NCBI GenBank assembly: GCA_035571875.1
Contig: DATNBR010000090.1
Location: forward strand, 62,001-126,000
DNA from: Parafrigoribacterium_A sp035571875
GTDB lineage: Bacteria > Actinomycetota > Actinomycetes > Actinomycetales > Microbacteriaceae
Direction: 5' to 3'
DNA: 64,000 nt
How positions within the stretch are numbered: position 1 is the first letter of the stretch; the number at the start of each line of letters is the position of its first letter. This document shows positions 59,382-64,000 of the stretch, piece after piece. The notes beneath the pieces are model-generated. The model searched no databases and had not been told where the DNA came from. It was given only the letters and a program-made list of their open reading frames with translations. Both the position numbers and the translations under genes were made by a program.

Positions 59382-60923
59382 ATGTCGCCGGTGGAAATCA
59401 CCCCGGAATTCAACCCACTCAGGTTGCCCTCCGATCGTCGACTCAATCGCATCGCCGGGCCGAGCAGCCTCATCATCTTCGGCGTGACGGGCGACCTGTC
59501 ACGCAAGAAGTTGATGCCGGCCGTCTACGACCTCGCCAACCGCGGGCTCCTGCCACCGGGCTTCGCACTCGTCGGCTTCGCGCGACGGGACTGGGAAGAC
59601 CAGGACTTCGCCCAGGTCGTGCACGATGCGGTGAAGCAATACGCGCGCACTCCCTTCGATGAGGACGTCTGGGCCCAACTGTCGCAGGGCATCCGCTTCG
59701 TACAGGGCGAGTTCGACGATGACGCGGCTTTCGAGAACCTGAAGTCAACGCTCGACGAGCTCGACCGCACGCGCGGAACGATGGGCAATCACGCGTTCTA
59801 CCTGTCGATCCCGCCGAAGTCGTTCCCGCAGGTGACAGAGCAGTTGCGCCGCTCGGGTCTCGCCGAGCAGGTGGATGGCCAGTGGCGCCGCGTGGTCATC
59901 GAGAAGCCGTTCGGCAGCGACCTCAAGACGGCCCGAGAGCTCAACGCCGTCGTCGAGTCGGTGTTCCCGGCGGACTCCGTCTTCCGGATCGACCACTATC
60001 TCGGCAAGGAGACGGTTCAGAACATCCTCGCCCTGCGCTTCGCCAACCAGCTGTATGAGCCCATCTGGAACGCGAACTACGTGGACCACGTGCAGATCAC
60101 CATGGCCGAAGACATCGGCGTCGGTGGTCGCGCGGGGTACTACGACGGCATCGGCGCGGCCCGCGACGTGATCCAAAACCATCTCCTGCAGTTGCTCGCG
60201 CTCACCGCGATGGAAGAGCCGGTCTCGTTCAACGCCGCCGACCTGCGTGCGGAGAAAGAGAAGGTGCTCTCTGCCGTGCGCCTTCCGAAAGATCTCTCCA
60301 CGGCAACCGCGAGGGGTCAGTATTCGAGCGGGTGGCAGGGCGGCGAACGAGTCGTCGGCTTCCTCGACGAAGACGGCATGAACCCCCAGTCGCTCACCGA
60401 GACCTACGCGGCCATCCGCCTCGACATCGGCACGAGGCGCTGGGCGGGTGTTCCGTTCTACCTCCGTGCCGGCAAGCGTCTCGGTCGCAGGGTCACCGAG
60501 ATCGCTGTCGTGTTCAAACGGGCGCCGCAGTACCTGTTCGCCGAGAGCCAGACCTCCGCGCTCGGCCAGAATGCGCTCGTGATCCGGGTGCAGCCCGACG
60601 AGGGCGTCACCATTCGCTTCGGGTCGAAGGTGCCAGGCACGAGCATGCAGGTGCGCGACGTCACGATGGACTTCGGATACGGACACGCTTTCACCGAGGC
60701 CAGCCCCGAGGCGTACGAGCGGCTCATTCTCGACGTGCTGCTCGGCGATCCGCCGCTGTTCCCACGGCACCAGGAGGTCGAACTCAGCTGGAAGATCCTT
60801 GATCCGATCGAGGAGTACTGGGCGACTCTCGGGCAGCCGGAACAATACCGCCCGGGAACCTGGGGACCCGCGTCCGCAGACGAACTCCTCACCCGCGACG
60901 GCCGAAACTGGAGGCGTCCATGA
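59382..60923 (+). CDS. zwf: glucose-6-phosphate 1-dehydrogenase
   Basis: A 513-residue enzyme. GVTGDLSRKKLMPAVYDL binds NADP, RIDHYLGKETVQN holds the catalytic His and substrate Lys, and EKPFG is conserved. It makes NADPH and 6-phosphogluconolactone. It overlaps opcA, its known activator in corynebacteria, by 4 nt. Confidence 0.97.
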   Translation: MSPVEITPEFNPLRLPSDRRLNRIAGPSSLIIFGVTGDLSRKKLMPAVYDLANRGLLPPGFALVGFARRDWEDQDFAQVVHDAVKQYARTPFDEDVWAQLSQGIRFVQGEFDDDAAFENLKSTLDELDRTRGTMGNHAFYLSIPPKSFPQVTEQLRRSGLAEQVDGQWRRVVIEKPFGSDLKTARELNAVVESVFPADSVFRIDHYLGKETVQNILALRFANQLYEPIWNANYVDHVQITMAEDIGVGGRAGYYDGIGAARDVIQNHLLQLLALTAMEEPVSFNAADLRAEKEKVLSAVRLPKDLSTATARGQYSSGWQGGERVVGFLDEDGMNPQSLTETYAAIRLDIGTRRWAGVPFYLRAGKRLGRRVTEIAVVFKRAPQYLFAESQTSALGQNALVIRVQPDEGVTIRFGSKVPGTSMQVRDVTMDFGYGHAFTEASPEAYERLILDVLLGDPPLFPRHQEVELSWKILDPIEEYWATLGQPEQYRPGTWGPASADELLTRDGRNWRRP

Positions 60924-61915
60924 TCGTCGACCTGCCTGACACCACGAGCAGCCACATCTCGAAGGCGCTCGTCAAGATTCGCGAGGAGGGCGGCGCAGTC
61001 GCCCTCGGCCGCGTGCTCACCCTCGTCATCTCGACCGCGCTCGGTCACGAAGAGGAGGCGATCGAGGCCGCGAACGACGCTTCTCGCGAGCACCCGATGC
61101 GCGTCATCGTCATCTCGACGGAGCCCGAAGGGCAGCGCGATCGTGACGCGGCGCGCCTGGATGCCCAGATCCGCGTGGGCGGCGATGCCGGCGCGAGCGA
61201 GGTCATCGTGCTGAAGGCCTATGGAGACACCGCCTCCGACGAGGAGGGGCTCGTCACCGGGCTGTTGCTGCCGGATGCTCCCGTCGTGGCCTGGTGGCCC
61301 GGTGAGGCGCCGCCTGTGGCCTCGGAGTCGCCGCTCGGGCGCATCTCCCAGCGCAGAATCACGGATGCTGCGGCGCAGAGCAATCCGCGCGAGTTTCTCG
61401 CTCACCTCGCCTCGACCTACAAGCCCGGCGACACGGACTTCTCCTGGACCAGGCTCACGCTGTGGCGCGCGCAACTCGCCGCTGTGCTCGACCAGCCACC
61501 GTACGAGGCGATTACGCAGGCCGAGGTACACGGCGCATCCGACTCCCCCTCCACCTCGCTGCTCGCGGCCTGGTTGCAACTGCAGCTGCAGGTTCCCGTT
61601 CGTCACGAACTGCTTACCCCGTCGGCGGGATCCAGCGGCATCCAGGGCGTCAAGATGCACCGCGCCTCCGGCGTGATCGAGCTCGAGCGCACCCACGTCA
61701 ACATCGTCACTCTCGTGCAGCCGAACCAGCCCGTGCACGACATCTCGTTGCCGCGCCGCAACCTGCGCGACTGCCTGGCCGAAGAACTGCGACGTCTCGA
61801 CCCCGACGAACTGTTCGGCGAGGTCATCCAGCGCGGGCTCCATCAGTTGCACCAGCCCTCGACAATCTCACCCGACGAAATCACAGTCGGAGACGCTACG
61901 GTGTCACACAAATGA
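60920..61915 (+). CDS. opcA: OpcA, glucose-6-phosphate dehydrogenase assembly/activator protein
   Basis: A 331-residue OpcA. VDLPDTTSSHISKALVKIRE at the start and VAWWPGEAPP in the middle are family blocks. OpcA tunes Zwf activity in actinobacteria and cyanobacteria. It overlaps both zwf and pgl by 4 nt. Confidence 0.95.
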   Translation: MIVDLPDTTSSHISKALVKIREEGGAVALGRVLTLVISTALGHEEEAIEAANDASREHPMRVIVISTEPEGQRDRDAARLDAQIRVGGDAGASEVIVLKAYGDTASDEEGLVTGLLLPDAPVVAWWPGEAPPVASESPLGRISQRRITDAAAQSNPREFLAHLASTYKPGDTDFSWTRLTLWRAQLAAVLDQPPYEAITQAEVHGASDSPSTSLLAAWLQLQLQVPVRHELLTPSAGSSGIQGVKMHRASGVIELERTHVNIVTLVQPNQPVHDISLPRRNLRDCLAEELRRLDPDELFGEVIQRGLHQLHQPSTISPDEITVGDATVSHK

Positions 61916-62679
61916 GTAACGAACGCAGGGTCATCGTGCATCAGGACCGCCAGGCGCTCACGGGCGCCGTGGCGGCACGGTTCATCACGAAGGTGGTCGA
62001 CCTCCTCGACGAGAAGCCCGAGGTGAACATCGTGCTCACCGGCGGCACGTCTGGGATCGGTGTTCTCGAAGCGATCAATGCCTCGCCCGCGCGGGACACG
62101 ATCGACTGGTCTCGCGTGCACCTGTGGTGGGGCGACGAGCGCTGGCTTCCCAGCGGCGATGCCGAACGCAACGACGAGCAGGCGCGCATCGCGCTCCTCG
62201 ATCACGTGGCGCTGCTCGAGGCGCACATCCACCGCTTCGCTGCCGACGATGGGGAGCTCGACCTCGATGCTGCGGCTGCCGCCTACGAGCGTGAACTCGC
62301 TGCGGCCGGTGGCGAGACGGGGCTGCCGCTGTTCGACATCCTGTTCCTCGGTGTCGGACCGGATGGCCACATCGCCTCACTTTTTCCGGGCATGGAGGGC
62401 ATTCAGGTCACGGATCGTGCGGTGGTCGGTGTGCGCAACTCCCCCAAGCCGCCGCCCGAACGACTCAGCCTGACCCTCGGCGCGATCAACAGTGCGGACC
62501 GAATCTGGCTTGTCATGGCCGGTACGGACAAGGCCTCGGCGCTCGGACTGGCGCTGGCCGGAGTCAGCATGTTCGAGGTGCCGGCGGCCGCGGCCGAGGG
62601 CCGTAAGCGCACGGTCTTCTTCGTCGACCAGGATGCCGCTGCAGAGGTCCCCGAGGACCTCATCGCCACCGACTACTAG
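61912..62679 (+). CDS. pgl: 6-phosphogluconolactonase
   Basis: A 255-residue DevB-type lactonase. LTGGTSGIGVLEAI, WWGDERWLP, FLGVGPDGHIASLFPG and VTDRAVVGVRNSPKPPPERL are the family blocks. It hydrolyses the product of Zwf and ends the operon. ATG 61912 overlaps the opcA stop. It converges on rbpA with a 57-bp gap. Confidence 0.95.
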   Translation: MSNERRVIVHQDRQALTGAVAARFITKVVDLLDEKPEVNIVLTGGTSGIGVLEAINASPARDTIDWSRVHLWWGDERWLPSGDAERNDEQARIALLDHVALLEAHIHRFAADDGELDLDAAAAAYERELAAAGGETGLPLFDILFLGVGPDGHIASLFPGMEGIQVTDRAVVGVRNSPKPPPERLSLTLGAINSADRIWLVMAGTDKASALGLALAGVSMFEVPAAAAEGRKRTVFFVDQDAAAEVPEDLIATDY

Positions 62680-62736
62680 CCGGATCGCGCCCACTCACAC
62701 AGGTGGCGGGCGACGTGGTTGTGGCCGAGCTGGCTG

Positions 62737-63102
62737 CTACTTCGCGCTCAGCTTGCCGCGGCGCGCGCGGAGCTGGTTGAGAGCCTCGTCGAGAAGCGTG
62801 ACGGCCTCTTCTTCGGTGCGGCGCTCCTTCACGTAGGCAAGGTGCGTCTTGTAAGGCTCGAGCTTCGCGACCGACGGAGGATTCTCCTTGTCGCGGCCGG
62901 CGGGCGTACCGCAACTCGGGCAGTCGATCTGCTCGGGAATCTCCTCGGCCTCGATGCTTGCGAGAAAGTAGGGGCTCAGTTCATGGCCGTTGGCGCACCA
63001 GTAGAACACCTGCACGCGCTCAGCGTGAAACCCACGATCCTGCTCCCCCATGGGGCCCGCACCAACGCGTGACCCACGGATAGCGCTACCACCCGATGCC
63101 AT
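62737..63102 (-). CDS. rbpA: RNA polymerase-binding protein RbpA
   Basis: A 121-residue RbpA. MASGGSAIRGSRVGAGPMGE is the N-terminal tail. The core has YWCANGHE and DCPSCGTPAG, the possible zinc site, and the C-terminal sigma-interaction helix follows the basic linker PYKTHLAYVKERR. It stabilises open complexes with the primary sigma factor in actinobacteria. It is 8 bases after secG. Confidence 0.97.
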   Translation of the reverse strand: MASGGSAIRGSRVGAGPMGEQDRGFHAERVQVFYWCANGHELSPYFLASIEAEEIPEQIDCPSCGTPAGRDKENPPSVAKLEPYKTHLAYVKERRTEEEAVTLLDEALNQLRARRGKLSAK

Positions 63103-63110
63103 TGTGTCTC

Positions 63111-63362
63111 CTATCCAGCCGCGTCGAACTTCGTGATGAGTCCGAGCACGATGATGCATGCGATCCATACGACGCCGAGCAGCACCGTAATGCGATTGAG
63201 GTTGCGCTCCGCAACGCCGGACGCTCCCAGGTTCGACGTGACGCCACCACCGAACATGTCGGAGAGGCCGCCACCGTGACCACGGTGCAGCAGGATCAGG
63301 AGGGTCAGCAGGAGGCTGGTGATTCCGAGCACAACCTGCAGGATGACCTGGAGAATTTCCAC
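63111..63362 (-). CDS. secG: preprotein translocase subunit SecG
   Basis: An 83-residue SecG with two membrane helices. LLILLHRGHGGGLSDMFGGG is the conserved cytosolic loop. It assists SecYEG export. tpiA ends 88 bases upstream, the usual actinobacterial tpiA-secG order, and secG has its own likely promoter. Confidence 0.95.
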   Translation of the reverse strand: MEILQVILQVVLGITSLLLTLLILLHRGHGGGLSDMFGGGVTSNLGASGVAERNLNRITVLLGVVWIACIIVLGLITKFDAAG

Positions 63363-63431
63363 AACGTGCCTTTCTGGGATGCGTCATCGCGATTCGGACG
63401 CACCGAGCGGTTCTGCGACAAGCCGCTGTTC

Positions 63432-63460
63432 AGTATAACCGGGATGTGATCAGGTGCCGA
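63432..63460 (-). promoter_or_regulatory. probable secG promoter
   Basis: On the minus strand TCGGCA (63460-63455), a 17-nt spacer and TATACT (63437-63432) lie across the tpiA stop, about 70 nt upstream of secG. Confidence 0.5.
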
Positions 63461-64000
63461 CGTGCTTCTGGAAGCGCGCGATGCTGGAGAACTCGGCCTG
63501 GTCCAGGCTCGCTCCCCCGACGAGGGCGCCGTCGACGTTCGGCTGCCGCATGAATCCGGCGATGTTGCCGGACTTCACCGATCCCCCGTAGAGGATGCGG
63601 GTCGCGGCGGCAGCGTCTGCCCCGAGCGATTCCTCGATGACCACGCGCAGCTGGGCCGCCACCTGTTCCGCCTGTTCAGGCGTCGCGGGCTGCCCGGAGC
63701 CGATGGCCCAGACCGGCTCATAGGCGACGACGATGTTCGAGCCCGCCTTCACCCCATCGAGTGCGGCGCGCAACTGAGCGACCGGCACGGCACTGGGACC
63801 GTGGATCTCGAGGTCCTCCGCCGTCTCACCGACGCAGATGACGGGGACGAGCGAGTGGGACAGTGCGGCGGCGACCTTCGCGGCCACGACGTCGTCCGAC
63901 TCACCGTGCAGGGTGCGCCGCTCGGAGTGACCGATGATGACGTACTCGCACTCGAGCGCCCTGAGGAACGCCGCCGAGATCTCACCGGTGAACGCACCGG
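63450..64000 (-). CDS. tpiA: triosephosphate isomerase, 5' end outside window
   Basis: The visible 183 residues are the C-terminal part of TpiA. The frame is open to the right edge, beginning in the GAFTGEISA block. IIGHSERR carries the catalytic His, AYEPVWAIG the catalytic Glu, and ILYGGSVKSGN and GALVGGASLD the phosphate loops. It interconverts the triose phosphates. pgk and gap are probably beyond the window. Confidence 0.97.
   Translation of the reverse strand, partial: GAFTGEISAAFLRALECEYVIIGHSERRTLHGESDDVVAAKVAAALSHSLVPVICVGETAEDLEIHGPSAVPVAQLRAALDGVKAGSNIVVAYEPVWAIGSGQPATPEQAEQVAAQLRVVIEESLGADAAAATRILYGGSVKSGNIAGFMRQPNVDGALVGGASLDQAEFSSIARFQKHVGT

Noticed and set aside
61901..61930. 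TGTCACA at the end of opcA as a fourth SigJ promoter
   Set aside because: It lies inside coding sequence and no C-N-GTC element follows at 14-16 nt.
62680..62736. Hairpin terminator between pgl and rbpA
   Set aside because: Only an imperfect stem with a bulge can be drawn in the 57-bp gap, and there is no U-tract.

Overview
The window is high-GC, densely coded chromosomal DNA from an actinobacterium, most likely a member of the Microbacteriaceae. The pointers are rbpA, opcA, a MarP-type protease, an ImuA'-ImuB-DnaE2 mutasome with an actinobacterial SOS box, a DUF3099 protein, a Cys-free (type B) L31 and a SufB-SufD-Rieske-SufC order. I see no insertion sequence, prophage, CRISPR array, rRNA or tRNA. 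No stretch longer than about 300 bases lacks a gene.

Layout. 1-2811: end of a UbiB/ABC1 kinase gene and a DEAD-box RNA helicase. 2827-8415: a stress/redox island. An ECF41-type sigma factor (SigJ) reads leftwards, followed by a SnoaL-like fragment, an NAD(P)-binding epimerase-like protein and a stand-alone SnoaL-like protein. A type II NADH dehydrogenase and an orphan cytochrome b paralogue read rightwards. Three ECF41-like promoters (CGTCACA or TGTCACA, then C-G/T-GTC) sit in front of the target genes. 8412-11600: an SOS-controlled gene of unknown function, an SRAP (YedK/HMCES-type) gene, an orphan gene and marP. 11664-15601: a CE7-type esterase, a HAD phosphatase and a two-component system. 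15717-18491: three overlapping genes for polyprenol-linked mannosylation (GT39-like, GT2, GtrA). 18488-24198: the SOS mutasome operon. 24195-33658: an aminotransferase and helicase pair, an AlkZ-like glycosylase, an SGNH hydrolase, a desaturase, a D,D-carboxypeptidase, an SpoU methyltransferase and a sirtuin. 33716-43369: carbohydrate and glycogen genes (GT4, treS, glgA, glgC) with an exonuclease, rpmE2, an ABC ATPase and serB. 43366-54217: fabG, SURF1, an ABC-F protein, bioY, the SUF operon and ctaA/ctaB for haem A. 54491-64000: the tkt-tal-pgi-zwf-opcA-pgl pentose phosphate operon facing rbpA, secG and tpiA.

The least ordinary part is 2.8-8.9 kb. There, a duplicated and partly collapsed ECF41 target module lies next to a divergent NDH-2/cytochrome b pair whose cytochrome b keeps the haem bL ligands but has lost both haem bH ligands. 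Immediately downstream, an SOS-box promoter drives a small unrecognised protein. A second, window-wide signal is the frequent hexamer GGATGC/GCATCC.

Many start codons were moved inwards from the longest reading frame on the basis of family N-termini, ribosome binding sites or 4-nt gene overlaps. All function calls come from reading motifs by eye, not from searches.
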